DNA of 64,000 nucleotides from Pontiella desulfatans (GCF_900890425.1 NZ_CAAHFG010000001.1:1116001-1180000), one strand, 5' to 3'; positions 26,180 through 36,114 are shown, counted from the stretch's first letter. Notes: a model not told the origin generated them from the letters alone. Program-made: numbers and translations.

Positions 26180-27639
26180 TGACGAATGGCTTAACAAATA
26201 ATTTCCGAGCGCTGACGGCCTGCTTCGTTCTGGCGGTCTCGCTAACCGGAATGGCGGGGGCGCGGAAACCCAATGTGTTGTTTTTCATGTCGGACGACCT
26301 GAATACCGCACTGAGCGGCTTTGGACATCCGCAGTGCCAAACGCCGATGCTCGACCGGCTGGCCGCCGATGGAGTGCGCTTTGAAAACATGCATTGCCAA
26401 TATCCGGTCTGCGGCGCTTCACGCTCGTCCATCATGTCGGGGCTTTATCCCTACACCAACGGAACGCTGGGGAACGCGGGGACGCTGCGGGGCAACATGC
26501 CGGACGTCGTCACGATGTCGCAGCTGTTCCGCCAGAACGGCTACCATGTCGGCCGCGTCAGCAAGATCTACCACATGGGCATCCCCGGGGAAATCATCGC
26601 CGGAACCGCGGAGCGCGACGATCCGCACTCCTGGGACGAAGTGGTCAACATTAAGGCGCCGGAGCAAAACGCGCCGGGCATAAAAACCAACTGGTCGCCC
26701 AAGGACAAAGGCTCGCAGGCGTTTGTCGGGGTTGAGGCCGAAGGCGACGACCTGGTGCATGCCGATGGCATGGCCGCCGACCACGCGATCGATTTCCTGA
26801 AGCGCAACCAAGACCAGCCCTTCTTTCTGGCCTGCGGCTTCGTTCGCCCGCACGTGCCGCTGGTTGCGCCCGCCAAATATTTCGACCGCTACGACCGGGC
26901 GGCGATGATTGCCCCGGTGGTTCCCGAGGGCGACCTGGAGGATGTGCCGCAGATCATCCGCGGCTATAAAAGAAACAGCAGCACCTACGACGTGACACCG
27001 GAACTGCACAAAGGACTGCTCGAAGCGTACTACGCGAGCGTCTCCTACATGGATGCGCAGGTCGGCCGCGTGCTGGATTGCCTCGAAGAGCTGGGGTTGA
27101 AGGAAAACACCATCGTGGTCTTTACCAGCGACCATGGCTATCTGTTGGGCCACCATAACAAGTTCCAAAAACAGCATCTTTTCGAAGAGTCCACCCGCGT
27201 TCCATTCATTGTCAGCGTTCCGTGGATGAAAGACCGCCATGGGGAAGCCTCCCGGCATATCACCGAACTGATCGATCTCTATCCCTCCCTGGCCGAGCTG
27301 GCCGGGCTGGAGGCGCCCGATGGCCTGCACGGCGAAAGCCTGCTTCCGCTGCTCAACGATCCCGCCTCCAAGGATTGGAAAAAGGAGGTCGCCTTCACCA
27401 TCAGCCGCAGCGGCGGGGAATCCATTCGCACCCATGACTGGCGATTCAATCAGTGGAACTACGGGCGGGGCGGCATGGAGTTGTACGACCTCAAGAACGA
27501 CCCCGGCGAATTCACCAACTTGGCCGAGAATCCCGAATATGCGGAGCGGTTGGAGCAACTTCGGAAACAGCTCGACGCCAAACGGCTTGAAGCGGGATAC
27601 ATCGAAAAAAACAGCAAGAAAAAGCGAAAGAAGAAATGA
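26179..27639 (+). CDS. Secreted sulfatase, iduronate-2-sulfatase-like (CxAxR type)
   Basis: The protein is 486 aa. The start at 26179 overlaps the stop of the preceding chimera (TAATG), with GGAG upstream. The signal peptide ends at GMAGA, followed by KPNVLFFMSDD, whose Asp pair binds the active-site calcium. The formylglycine motif is C-G-A-S-R at residues 78-82; Ala replaces the usual Pro, which the family consensus allows. Its sequence resembles iduronate-2-sulfatase-type (S1_7-like) enzymes (MSDDLNTALSGFGHPQC, FVRPHVPLVAP). The C-terminus is a Lys tail (KKKRKKK). Sulfatases of this kind remove sulfate esters from glycans in the periplasm after formylglycine maturation. The next sulfatase overlaps its stop codon. 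Confidence 0.9.
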   Translation: MTNGLTNNFRALTACFVLAVSLTGMAGARKPNVLFFMSDDLNTALSGFGHPQCQTPMLDRLAADGVRFENMHCQYPVCGASRSSIMSGLYPYTNGTLGNAGTLRGNMPDVVTMSQLFRQNGYHVGRVSKIYHMGIPGEIIAGTAERDDPHSWDEVVNIKAPEQNAPGIKTNWSPKDKGSQAFVGVEAEGDDLVHADGMAADHAIDFLKRNQDQPFFLACGFVRPHVPLVAPAKYFDRYDRAAMIAPVVPEGDLEDVPQIIRGYKRNSSTYDVTPELHKGLLEAYYASVSYMDAQVGRVLDCLEELGLKENTIVVFTSDHGYLLGHHNKFQKQHLFEESTRVPFIVSVPWMKDRHGEASRHITELIDLYPSLAELAGLEAPDGLHGESLLPLLNDPASKDWKKEVAFTISRSGGESIRTHDWRFNQWNYGRGGMELYDLKNDPGEFTNLAENPEYAERLEQLRKQLDAKRLEAGYIEKNSKKKRKKK

Positions 27640-29024
27640 AAAAGCTATGGATGATGATTCTTTGCGCGGGCGTCGCGTTGGCCGCTTTAGCCGCGCCGCG
27701 CGCGCCCAACGTGGTGATGTTGCTCGCGGACGATCTGGGCTACGGCGATCTCGGCTGCTATGGTGGGCCCGTCAAAACCCCGGCGTTGGACGGCCTCGCG
27801 GCGGGGGGCGTTCGTTTTACCGATTTCTATTCCGGTTGCGCGGTCTGCTCGCCTTCGCGGGCGACGCTGCTGACGGGGCGGAACCATATCCGCGCGGGGG
27901 TTTATAATTGGATCAACGACGAGGTGCATCGCACGCACCTGCTGGAGCGCGAGATCACGCTCGCGGAAGTTCTCAAGAAGGAGGGGTATGAAACCGCGCA
28001 CGTCGGGAAATGGCACCTCGGCCTTCCGTACGGGACGTTCGATAAACCGACGCCCGCCGAGCATGGTTTCGACTACTGGTTCGCGACCGACAACAACGCT
28101 CTGCCCACGCATCACAACCCGACGAACTTCTATCGCAACGGCAAGGCGCTCGGAAAAATGGAGGGCTATTCCTGCCAGCTCGTCGTCGACGAGGCCATCC
28201 AATGGTTGGAAGAGCATCGCGATCCTGCCGCGCCGTTCTTCCTCAACGTCTGGTTCCACGAACCGCACATGAAGGTTGCCGCGCCCGCGGGAATCGTTGA
28301 GGAATACAGCCGGTTCAAGCCCGCGAAAAAGAACGCGCGTCTGGATCTGGCGACCTATTCCGCGACGATCGACAACACCGACCGGGCGATCGCCCGGTTG
28401 CTCGCCAAGTTGCGGGAGGTCGCGCCTCCGGAACAGACCCTGATTATTTATGGCTCGGACAACGGGTGCTACATGCCCGAGCGAACCGGCGGACTGCGTA
28501 GCAAGAAGGGGCAAAACTGGGAGGGCGGAATCCGCGTGCCCGGCATCTTCTGCTGGCCGGGAATCATTCAGGCGGGCGCCGTCGAATCCGCGCCCGCGGG
28601 TTTGACGGACGTGCTGCCCACGGTGTGTGGATTGTTGGGGCTTGAAAAACCGGACGTCCATCTCGACGGCTCCGATCTGACGGGGTTGCTGACGGGCAAG
28701 CCGAAAGAGTTCAATCGCCACCAACCATTGTTCTGGCATCTTCAGAAAGCCCGTCCGATCGTCGCGATCCGCGACGGCGACTATTCTCTACTCGCCGAAC
28801 CCGACTATGAGCTGTCGCGAAACAACACCTTGCAGGAGGCGTGGATCCCGGCCATCAAAACGGGGGGCTACACCAACTATCAGCTCTTCAACCTGAAAGA
28901 CGATCCGGCGCAGGAAAACGATCTGTCGACCGCTCAGCCTGAACGGCTGGAGCGGATGAAAAAGAAACTACTCGAAATCAACGCCAGCGTCATGGCCGAC
29001 GGTCCCGACTGGCATTTGGAGTGA
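27636..29024 (+). CDS. Secreted sulfatase (arylsulfatase type)
   Basis: The protein is 462 aa. The ATG at 27636 overlaps the upstream stop (ATGA), implying coupled translation. The signal peptide ends at LAALAA. The metal site is LLADDLGYGD and the formylglycine motif C-S-P-S-R is at residues 71-75, followed by ATLLTGR. VGKWHLG and a later SDNG motif complete the active site. It is a full-length S1 sulfatase; substrate unknown. It ends the two-sulfatase unit downstream of the chimeric gene. Confidence 0.92.
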   Translation: MKKLWMMILCAGVALAALAAPRAPNVVMLLADDLGYGDLGCYGGPVKTPALDGLAAGGVRFTDFYSGCAVCSPSRATLLTGRNHIRAGVYNWINDEVHRTHLLEREITLAEVLKKEGYETAHVGKWHLGLPYGTFDKPTPAEHGFDYWFATDNNALPTHHNPTNFYRNGKALGKMEGYSCQLVVDEAIQWLEEHRDPAAPFFLNVWFHEPHMKVAAPAGIVEEYSRFKPAKKNARLDLATYSATIDNTDRAIARLLAKLREVAPPEQTLIIYGSDNGCYMPERTGGLRSKKGQNWEGGIRVPGIFCWPGIIQAGAVESAPAGLTDVLPTVCGLLGLEKPDVHLDGSDLTGLLTGKPKEFNRHQPLFWHLQKARPIVAIRDGDYSLLAEPDYELSRNNTLQEAWIPAIKTGGYTNYQLFNLKDDPAQENDLSTAQPERLERMKKKLLEINASVMADGPDWHLE

Positions 29025-29087
29025 GCGAAGACCCTATAACCATTTGTTCCACGCGGTTTCCTCCGAGGGCGCGGCATGTTGGTTTTG

Positions 29088-29136
29088 TACGTACGTTGGC
29101 GGGTTATGTACAAGCAGCCGCGCACGAAATGCGCTA
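29088..29136 (+). promoter_or_regulatory. Divergent copy of the promoter-like element (copy 8, weak)
   Basis: TACG at 29088 lies exactly 21 nt before TACAAGCA (29109-29116), and GCGCTA starts 15 nt later (29131-29136). The T-rich centre is missing. It sits 51 nt before the sulfatase start at 29188. Spacing matches the family; sequence only in part. Confidence 0.4.
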
Positions 29137-29187
29137 TAAATGGTGGTTTGACGCGCTTAAAGCCGGCTGTAGGGAATGGAGACGAGA

Positions 29188-30666
29188 ATGAAGTGGTTAT
29201 TCATTATGTTGTTCATGGTCTTGGGACTGAGTACGCGGGCTGATGCCAAACGCCCGAATATTCTTTTCGCGATCGCGGATGATATGTCACACGCGAGCTG
29301 CTATGGCTACGCCTTTCTCGACACGCCCAACTTTGACCGCATTGCAAAAGAGGGTATCCGCTTCGACCGCGCCTATACGCCCAGCAGCAAATGCGCACCG
29401 TCTCGCTCCGTGATCATTACCGGGCGCAATCCCTGGCAACTCGAAGACGCCGCAAATCACCAACCCTATTTCCCGAAAAAGTTCAAAAGCGTCGTCGAGG
29501 CGCTGGGCGAGCATGGTTACTTTACTGGTTTCACGGGAAAGGGCTGGGGACCGGGCGATGATGGAGGACGAGAGCTGACCGGTACCGCGTTTCAGGAATC
29601 GCAAAATAAAAACCGACCAACCAATCAGATTAATCCCACCGATTATGCGGGAAACTTCGAACTCTTCCTGAAGGCCAAACCCGCCGATGAACCCTTTTTC
29701 TTCTGGTATGGATGCAAGGAACCGCACCGGAAGTATGCATTCAAGTCCGGGGTCAAAAGCGGAAAAAAACTCGCGGAACTGGATTTCCTGCCCACGTTCT
29801 GGGGAACGGACAACGCGGTGAAACACGATATTCTCGACTACGCCGTCGAAGTGGAACACTACGACATGCATCTGGGGCGAATTCTCCAAATGCTGGAAGC
29901 GGCCGGTGAGTTGGAGAATACGCTCATTATCGCGACCTCCGACAACGGCATGCCGTTTCCGCGGTTCAAGGGACATCCCTATGAGCATTCCACCCATCTC
30001 CCATTCGTCGTCCGCTGGCCGGGCCACATCAAAAACCCCGGGCGCGTCAGCAGTGACTTTATCAGTTTTACTGACCTCGCTCCGACCTTTCTGAAAGCCG
30101 CAGGTATTTCGCGGGCTGACTCAGGGCTTCAGCCGATCCAGGGGCGGAGCCTGTTTGATGTGTTTGCGGACGCGCCGAAAGGCCGCGGTTCCGTGCTGAC
30201 CGGGCGCGAGCGCAATGATATCGGACGTCCCCACGACCAGAGTTATCCCGTACGCAGTCTCCACGAAGGAACCTTGGTCTACATGCGTAATTTCAAACCC
30301 GACCGCTGGCCTTGCGGCAATCCCGAAACCGGCTACCGCGATACCGACAGCAGTCCGACGAAAACCTATACGCTCTCCCAAGAGGCGGGGTCGCTTGAAT
30401 ACGACAAGTCATACGGAAAACGCCCCGGCGAGGAACTCTATGATTTGGAAAAGGATCCGGAATGTCTCGAAAACCTCGCGCTTTCGCCGGAATACGATGC
30501 GCTCAAGAATCGGATGCGCGCCAAGCTTTTCGCGGAGTTGAAAAAGCAGGGCGATCCCCGCGTGCTCGGCCAAGGCGACGTGTTCGACGCGTATGAACAC
30601 TCGAAGCGCCCCGGTTACTATGAAAAGGAAATGGCCAAGAAGAAGGGCCGGGGGAATAAGAAATGA
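29188..30666 (+). CDS. Secreted sulfatase
   Basis: The protein is 492 aa. The start at 29188 is preferred over an in-frame ATG at 29176 because GGAG lies at a proper distance and [20 protein letters not shown] is a good signal peptide. [14 protein letters not shown] is the metal-binding segment. The formylglycine motif C-A-P-S-R lies at residues 69-73, followed by SVIITGR. The C-terminal end is Lys-rich. The GH29-type lipoprotein gene follows closely, so the two probably form an operon. Composition is slightly more AT-rich than the sulfatase pair before it. Confidence 0.9.
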   Translation: MKWLFIMLFMVLGLSTRADAKRPNILFAIADDMSHASCYGYAFLDTPNFDRIAKEGIRFDRAYTPSSKCAPSRSVIITGRNPWQLEDAANHQPYFPKKFKSVVEALGEHGYFTGFTGKGWGPGDDGGRELTGTAFQESQNKNRPTNQINPTDYAGNFELFLKAKPADEPFFFWYGCKEPHRKYAFKSGVKSGKKLAELDFLPTFWGTDNAVKHDILDYAVEVEHYDMHLGRILQMLEAAGELENTLIIATSDNGMPFPRFKGHPYEHSTHLPFVVRWPGHIKNPGRVSSDFISFTDLAPTFLKAAGISRADSGLQPIQGRSLFDVFADAPKGRGSVLTGRERNDIGRPHDQSYPVRSLHEGTLVYMRNFKPDRWPCGNPETGYRDTDSSPTKTYTLSQEAGSLEYDKSYGKRPGEELYDLEKDPECLENLALSPEYDALKNRMRAKLFAELKKQGDPRVLGQGDVFDAYEHSKRPGYYEKEMAKKKGRGNKK

Positions 30667-30701
30667 AACTAATTCACATGGATCCAGAAAGGAAACCCGG
30701 A

Positions 30702-32363
30702 ATGAAAAAATTCATTACAATGACTATGGCCGCGCTGCTCACCGGCTGTGCAACAAACGATTTTTCAAACCCGAAGAATCAACCGGGCAATGGCGGGTAT
30801 TTGACGTATGGATCGAATATGCTGACCGATCCCTCTTTTGAAAATGTTTCGAATCCAGAGGTTGGGAAGTTTGTTGACGCCAGTATGGCCCGCAGCGGAT
30901 CCAGTGCTCTTCGGATGTCCCTTTTAAACGAGCAAATCCTGAAAAAAGAGAACCGTGTCGCCACGCTGGATCCCGTCGCGGTGGAACCGGAGCAGCTCTA
31001 CAAACTCGAAGTCTGGGTTCATATTCCTGAGATCATTACGACCCCGGACAGGAAAAGGTCGGCCTTCTTGAAGCCGGACAAGATGTCCATGTTCGGGGCT
31101 TTCCTTAGAGGGGATCTCCTCGACGTAAATGGAACCCGGTGCGGCGAGGCGCTGGTGGGAAAAAACCAGTTGGATCTGGCTCACGCCACCTACGGTTCCT
31201 GGATCCAGCTCAGGGGCTTGGTGAAAACAAACAAGGACACAAAATCCCTCCAACTCTCTTGCGGCTTGGAAGAGGATGAGGGAACGGTGTTTTTTGACGA
31301 TCTATCGTTGCGAAAAATCGACAACCCCAATGATTTCCTCCGCATGTTCGAGTCGCCGGAAGCACGCGATGAGCGGATCGGGTGGTGGAAGGAATCGGGC
31401 TACGGAATGTTTCCTATCTTTGGGATTTATTCAATCCACGGCGGGGTTTGGAAGGGCAGGTATGAACCTAACAAATATGCCGAATGGATGACGTTCCGGC
31501 AACAAGTCCCGCATGGCGAGCTCAAGGCTTTGGCCGAAGTATTCCGTCCTGACGCCTTTGACGCGGATGAGTATGTCCGCCTGGCCAAAGAGGCTGGCAT
31601 GGGGCACATCGTGATTACCGCGAAGTATCACGATGGTTTCGCCATGTGGGATACCCAGTGCGACAAGTTCAACATCAAGGATTGCAGCGGTTTTGACCGG
31701 GATATTTTAATGGAGTTGAAAGACGCTTGTCGAAAGGCGGGGCTCCATTACGGTTTTTATTACTCCCAATCTCAGGAATGGTATACCCCCGGCGGATTCT
31801 CCAGGGATCATTATGCGTTCGGTGACTACCCGGAAGATATCAAGGGTAAGGCGCGCCTGTATGAAATGGACATCGCTCCGTTTGATCTGCCCCGTAATTA
31901 TTTAGAGAATAAAAGCAAACCACAGTTGCTTGAACTGATGGAAAAGTACGACCCGGAAGTGATCTGGTTTGATGTGCCCACTGAAATCAACATCATTGAT
32001 GCGTTGGAGCTTTTGGCGATTATTCGGAAGAACAATCCCCATTGCCTGGCGGGATCTCGGTTGCATCAGTCGGAAGAGCTTCGGGATTTTCTCACCATGG
32101 GCGATTATAAAATTCCCGAGGGAGAGATTGCCGAGACCTATTGGGAGAGCCTGCCCGGCATGCAGAAACATACCTACAGCTACGACCAGTTTCAGCCGTT
32201 CCGCTCCCCCGAAGAGATTTTCAAGGAGCTGAAAGAAGTCCGGCGGAAAGGCGGGAACTTCCTGCTGGCCATCGGAGGCCCTAGAGGCGACGGCAGCATC
32301 CCGGAGATTAATTTCGAGATTTTGCGAAAGGTAAAGGCCTTGGCCGATAAAGAAGGGCTTTAA
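30702..32363 (+). CDS. GH29-type alpha-L-fucosidase-like lipoprotein
   Basis: The protein is 553 aa. The start at 30702 gives MKKFITMTMAALLTGC, a good lipoprotein signal, with AAAGGAA upstream; a longer frame from 30663 is less likely. Residues ~35-225 look like a CBM4/9-type beta-sandwich (NMLTDPSFENVSNPEVGKF ... TVFFDDLSLRKI). The rest matches GH29: GIYSIHGGVWKGRYEPNKYA, HIVITAKYHDGFAMWDT, and EVIWFDVP, where the Asp is at the position of the family's nucleophile. GH29 enzymes release alpha-L-fucose with retention. An acid/base residue could not be assigned by eye. The lipid anchor suggests it faces the periplasm or cell surface, next to the sulfatases. Confidence 0.85.
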   Translation: MKKFITMTMAALLTGCATNDFSNPKNQPGNGGYLTYGSNMLTDPSFENVSNPEVGKFVDASMARSGSSALRMSLLNEQILKKENRVATLDPVAVEPEQLYKLEVWVHIPEIITTPDRKRSAFLKPDKMSMFGAFLRGDLLDVNGTRCGEALVGKNQLDLAHATYGSWIQLRGLVKTNKDTKSLQLSCGLEEDEGTVFFDDLSLRKIDNPNDFLRMFESPEARDERIGWWKESGYGMFPIFGIYSIHGGVWKGRYEPNKYAEWMTFRQQVPHGELKALAEVFRPDAFDADEYVRLAKEAGMGHIVITAKYHDGFAMWDTQCDKFNIKDCSGFDRDILMELKDACRKAGLHYGFYYSQSQEWYTPGGFSRDHYAFGDYPEDIKGKARLYEMDIAPFDLPRNYLENKSKPQLLELMEKYDPEVIWFDVPTEINIIDALELLAIIRKNNPHCLAGSRLHQSEELRDFLTMGDYKIPEGEIAETYWESLPGMQKHTYSYDQFQPFRSPEEIFKELKEVRRKGGNFLLAIGGPRGDGSIPEINFEILRKVKALADKEGL

Positions 32364-32436
32364 AAACAGACGCTGAAACCACACCGTAGTTTTTTACCCG
32401 AAAACAGATGCATACCAGACTTTTCGCGGAGAAGAA

Positions 32437-32558
32437 AAACACTTGCCGGCCAGAATCCTCAGCTTGTCACGCAACTGTCCGAGCAATGGGAAGACTGGGC
32501 CAATCGCGCGATGGTCAAACCTTGGCCTTGGGACAAGAAGAAGAAAAAGAAGAAATGA
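32437..32558 (+). pseudogene. 3' stub of a sulfatase gene
   Basis: The frame ending at TGA 32556-32558 reads LAGQNPQLVTQLSEQW, EDWANRAMVKPWPW, then D and seven Lys. This is the typical C-terminus of an S1 sulfatase (NLA..NP.LV..L...W..WA). No sulfatase sequence precedes it: upstream lies the end of the GH29 gene and unrelated bases, and there is no start codon context. The 5' part has been deleted. The group II intron begins about 6 nt after its stop. Confidence 0.65.
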
Positions 32559-32563
32559 CCGAA

Positions 32564-34504
32564 ATCGGGTAAGAGGGAGTGACTAGCTCCCTCTCCCCAC
32601 ACCACCAAGCATGCGGGTCCGCACTTGGCGGTTCGCAAGGCACCGTCCGTTTCCGTTCCGCCCTGTGCTAGCGGCGAACCGAGTCCGGGTAGTGCATCCG
32701 AGACCATTGTTCCTTCAGACTGACCAGTCCTTGCTCCTTGAGCCACGCGTTGCCCAAGCCCATGTTCGTTGCCAGCGTGCGCGATAGTTTCCAATAGCCT
32801 TTGCGGCTACTGACCACCATGTTGATCTGCCGCTCGTCAATGCCGAGCTTGCGCAGTTGTCGCCGACGCATTTTCGGGCGTTTCCACATCTTCCAATAGC
32901 ACAGCCGTAATCTCCGGCGTATCCATTGGTCGAGCGGTGGAATGGGTTTGTAGTATTCGCTGATGCCAAAGTAGCCCATCCAGCCGCGCATGTATTCGCG
33001 CAGCTTCCTCAAACGGTATTGCATGGAGACGCCCCAGCTTCTACCGGTGAGTTCCTTGATGCGCCGTTTGAATTCCTTTTCGGACTTTTGGCTCCAGCGG
33101 ATCTTTCCGCGTATGATGTGAAACCCGAGGAAGGTGCATTCGTCGAGGCGTGCGACCTTGCTCTTGGTCTCATTGACCTCCAGCAAAAGTTCGCGCTCCA
33201 GAAATTTCCGAATACTGGAAAACACCCGTTCGCCCGCCTGCTTGGTCTTCACCATGATGATGAAGTCGTCGGCATAGCGCACGAACTTGAGTCCCCTTCT
33301 TTCGAGTTCCTTATCCAGCTCATCGAGCAGGATATTGGCGAGCAACGGCGAGAGCGGGCCGCCCTGCGGGACTCCTCTGCCCGGGTGTATGGACAGCCCA
33401 TCCGCGATTATCTCCGCCTTTAGATATTTCCTGATCAGTTTCAGCACTCGTTCGTCCTTCACCCGCTTCGCCACACACCGCATCAGCGGGTCGTGGTTCA
33501 CGGTGTCGAAGAACTTAGAGAGGTCGGCATCGACCGCGATCGGATAATATGAGCGGAACAGCTTCTTTACCTGCCGCACCGCGTCGTGCGCGGAGCGTCC
33601 GGGTCTAAAGCCATAACTCGATTCCGAAAAGTGCGGATCGAACAGCGGCGTTAAAACCTGTGCGATGGCCTGCTGGATCACACGATCCAGCACGGTCGGA
33701 ATCCCTAGCGGACGTTTACTCCCGTCCGGTTTCGGTATCTCGACGCGGCGCACCGCCGCAGGCTTGTACCTGCCGCTGGCCAACGATGAACGGATACCCT
33801 CCCAGTGCTGGCGGATAAACCCGAACGCGGCATCGATGGACAACCCGTCCACGCCCGCCGCGCCCTTGTTTGCCTTAACCCGCTTCCATGCCTTGCGCAT
33901 GTTCTCCAAGTCGAGCACCCGTTCCAATAGTTCATCATGCGGGGTCGCTTGGTCCGCCGCGCAGGGTGCAACTTCTCCGCCATACGGCTTCATCGAAGGC
34001 TCCTTTCGCGACGGGGGCGTCCACGCTCCTTGCGTTCAGCCCTTCCCGTCAGGTCAACGGTACTATGGCCTCTGCTGACTCCTTCGGGAGTAACGACGAC
34101 ATTGCTGCCGCCGCCGCTTTCCGTTGCCGGAACGCATATCCCGCAGGCCTCCCCGGATAAGAACACAGACTTCCGCTGCACAACCGCCGCATTTACCGTA
34201 GAGGTATTGCCCCGGACTTCGGCATGCTGGGCAACCTCATCCACCTCCTCAGCCTTATATGCGATTTCTGTTCGTCGGCTCACAGTTTTGATCTCCATCT
34301 TCCTCCCCACGATCCCTCGCGAGACCGCAGTTGATTTCATCTAGCGCTTCGGCTACCGTCGTTCCCAATGAAAGGAACAGCGGACAGCCGGGCAACGCGC
34401 AGGGGACTCGAACCCCATTAGTTTGTGTTCATGCCAGGCGTACCCAGCCCATGCACGGCACGGCGTACCGCCGCCCGTGATGGCGATGTTCTACGGAGTA
34501 ACAC
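32564..34504 (-). mobile_element. Group II intron with its own reverse transcriptase
   Basis: On the minus strand the 3' part is recognisable. A domain V-like hairpin (about 32638-32598, GAACCGCC ... GGTGGTGTGG) is followed by a domain VI-like stem (GAGGGAG / CTCCCTC) and the end ...TTACCCGAT near 32564. The reverse transcriptase lies in domain IV. The 5' end is not certain; GTGTTAC at 34504 is the best candidate near the next gene, making the intron about 1.9 kb. It is inserted antisense to the surrounding sulfatase genes, between the sulfatase stub and an intact sulfatase. Confidence 0.7.
32668..33993 (-). CDS. ltrA: Group II intron-encoded reverse transcriptase/maturase
   Basis: The protein is 441 aa. 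Reverse transcriptase motifs appear in order: KRPLGIPTVLDRVIQQA, SSYGFRPGRSAHDAV, AVDADLSKFFDTVNHD, GVPQGGPLSPLLANI, and the catalytic YADD at residues 240-243. The maturase (X) domain fills the C-terminal part. There is no HNH endonuclease domain; the protein ends soon after the maturase domain. Intron retrohoming would therefore rely on an endonuclease-independent route, as known for En-minus lineages. No frameshift or stop is seen, so it may be active. Its role is splicing and mobility of its own intron. Confidence 0.95.
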   Translation of the reverse strand: MKPYGGEVAPCAADQATPHDELLERVLDLENMRKAWKRVKANKGAAGVDGLSIDAAFGFIRQHWEGIRSSLASGRYKPAAVRRVEIPKPDGSKRPLGIPTVLDRVIQQAIAQVLTPLFDPHFSESSYGFRPGRSAHDAVRQVKKLFRSYYPIAVDADLSKFFDTVNHDPLMRCVAKRVKDERVLKLIRKYLKAEIIADGLSIHPGRGVPQGGPLSPLLANILLDELDKELERRGLKFVRYADDFIIMVKTKQAGERVFSSIRKFLERELLLEVNETKSKVARLDECTFLGFHIIRGKIRWSQKSEKEFKRRIKELTGRSWGVSMQYRLRKLREYMRGWMGYFGISEYYKPIPPLDQWIRRRLRLCYWKMWKRPKMRRRQLRKLGIDERQINMVVSSRKGYWKLSRTLATNMGLGNAWLKEQGLVSLKEQWSRMHYPDSVRR

Positions 34505-34579
34505 TATATGATTCGATTACATGCTAATAGACTGTCGCCATTCCCGAAAACGGAATGTGAACGCGATCTGCTGAGTCAA
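33994..34579. other. 5' part of the group II intron plus short leader of the next sulfatase
   Basis: About 510 bp from 34504 down to 33994 (minus) would be intron domains I-III. The 75 bp after 34504 lead into the sulfatase at 34580. I see no protein-coding gene here. A GGGTTCGAGTCCC stretch (about 34400) is part of the intron, not a tRNA. Confidence 0.5.
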
Positions 34580-35998
34580 ATGAGCGTTTTTATACAGATG
34601 CCACGCCTTGTCTTGTGCGTTTTTTTTGCCATTGCTGCAGCCGTACCCTTAGCTGAAGCAAAACCCAATATCGTGTTCATTTTGGCGGACGATTTAGGTT
34701 ATGGAGATTTGGGTTGCTATGGCCAGACGAAGATCCGGACGCCGAATATCGATCAATTGGCCGCCGAAGGCATGCGCTTTACGGATCATTATTCCGGGCA
34801 AACGGTCTGTACCCCGTCACGGGCCTCGCTAATGCTGGGGCAACACATGGGACGCTGTCGAATCAAAGGAAACGGCGGACAACAGCTGAAAGAAAACGAT
34901 ACGACCATCGCGCAACTGATGCAGCGGGCGGGTTATCGCACAGGTATGATCGGCAAATGGGGGTTGGACGGTGCGCCGAATCATTCGGGAAGTCCAAACA
35001 ACAAGGGCTTTGATCATTGGTTCGGTTTTCATTCCCAAGGCATGGCGCATTTTTTCTATCCGGAGTTTCTCTGGCGAAACACCACAAAGGTGGAGTATCC
35101 GGAAAACGTCGACGTCCGCGAAAACGGCTACTACAAAAAGGGAAAAGGCAAACACGCCCACAATCTCTTTGCGTCCGAAGCCGAATGGTTCATTCGTGAT
35201 AACAAAGATCGCCCCTTTTTCCTTTATATTCCTTTTGCCATTCCTCACGCGGAATTGATCGTGCCCAGCGATGATCCGGATCTCGCCTACTACAAGTCCT
35301 TGGGCTGGACTGAAACGGTGAAGCCTGAAGGCGGAGGCGGTCGAAAGGGCGACGCCGGTTACGGCACCAAGTATCACAAAGGCTATTGTGCTCAGGACTA
35401 TCCACATGCAACCTACGCGGCCATGATCAGTCGCATGGACCGCAGCGTCGGTCGGCTCATGGCATTGATCAAGGAACTGAACCTCGATGACAACACGTTG
35501 GTCATATTTAGCAGTGACAACGGCCCCTCGGGCGAGGGCGGGCAGAGCCTTGAGTTCTTCAAGAGTCAGGGCGCCCTTCGCGGTTATAAGCGCAGTATCT
35601 ACGAAGGTGGCACGCGCGTTCCCCTGATTGCCCGCTGGCCCGACAAAATCAAGGCCGGCGCTATATCTGATCACCAGTGCGGGTTCCCGGATGTGATGCC
35701 GACGCTCTGCGAATTAGCCGGCACCACCCCCTCGGCGACTACGACCGGCATCAGTTACCTTTCGGAGTTACTCGGGAAAGAACAGGCACGCGCCCCGTAT
35801 CTCTATTACCGATGGGGTAGCAAAGAGGCTGTTCGTGTCGGTAAGTGGAAATTGATTCGGCCTACGAAGAACAAGAGCCCCAAATACGAGCTCTACGACC
35901 TAGCAGCGGATCCCGGCGAAACGAAGAACTGCGCTGGCAGTATGCCCGAGTTCGTCTCTCGCCTCCTCCCGCACTTCAATCATGCGGTTGGGAAGTAG
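34580..35998 (+). CDS. Secreted sulfatase (arylsulfatase A-like)
   Basis: The protein is 472 aa from 34580. ATGs at 34508 and 34598 are also in frame and none has a clear ribosome-binding site. The 34580/34598 starts place a signal peptide (RLVLCVFFAIAAAVPLAEA) correctly at the N-terminus. KPNIVFILADDLGYGDLG follows, and the formylglycine motif is C-T-P-S-R (residues 77-81 from the 34580 start), then ASLMLGQH. The body is full length (IGKWGLDG, SSDNGPSG, YEGGTRVPLIARWP). The intron immediately upstream probably altered or removed its original leader, and with it the ribosome-binding site or promoter. Confidence 0.85.
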   Translation: MSVFIQMPRLVLCVFFAIAAAVPLAEAKPNIVFILADDLGYGDLGCYGQTKIRTPNIDQLAAEGMRFTDHYSGQTVCTPSRASLMLGQHMGRCRIKGNGGQQLKENDTTIAQLMQRAGYRTGMIGKWGLDGAPNHSGSPNNKGFDHWFGFHSQGMAHFFYPEFLWRNTTKVEYPENVDVRENGYYKKGKGKHAHNLFASEAEWFIRDNKDRPFFLYIPFAIPHAELIVPSDDPDLAYYKSLGWTETVKPEGGGGRKGDAGYGTKYHKGYCAQDYPHATYAAMISRMDRSVGRLMALIKELNLDDNTLVIFSSDNGPSGEGGQSLEFFKSQGALRGYKRSIYEGGTRVPLIARWPDKIKAGAISDHQCGFPDVMPTLCELAGTTPSATTTGISYLSELLGKEQARAPYLYYRWGSKEAVRVGKWKLIRPTKNKSPKYELYDLAADPGETKNCAGSMPEFVSRLLPHFNHAVGK

Positions 35999-36114
35999 CA
36001 GTTAGAGTTTTCCTCTAAAGGTAAAAAGTTGAAACGGTCATCTCGCGCTATGCAACAGGGTATGGTCACGATATGCATTCTACGACTATAAGTCGTAAGA
36101 AGGAGAAAGGTAAG

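Noticed and set aside
34390-34425. GGGTTCGAGTCCC on the minus strand, like the T-arm of a tRNA
   Set aside because: No acceptor stem, D-arm or anticodon arm fits around it, and it lies in the 5' part of the group II intron.
36070-36100. ATGCATTCTACGAC resembling the second half of the recurrent promoter element
   Set aside because: There is no TACAC box 21 nt upstream and no -10-like hexamer at the right distance; probably chance.
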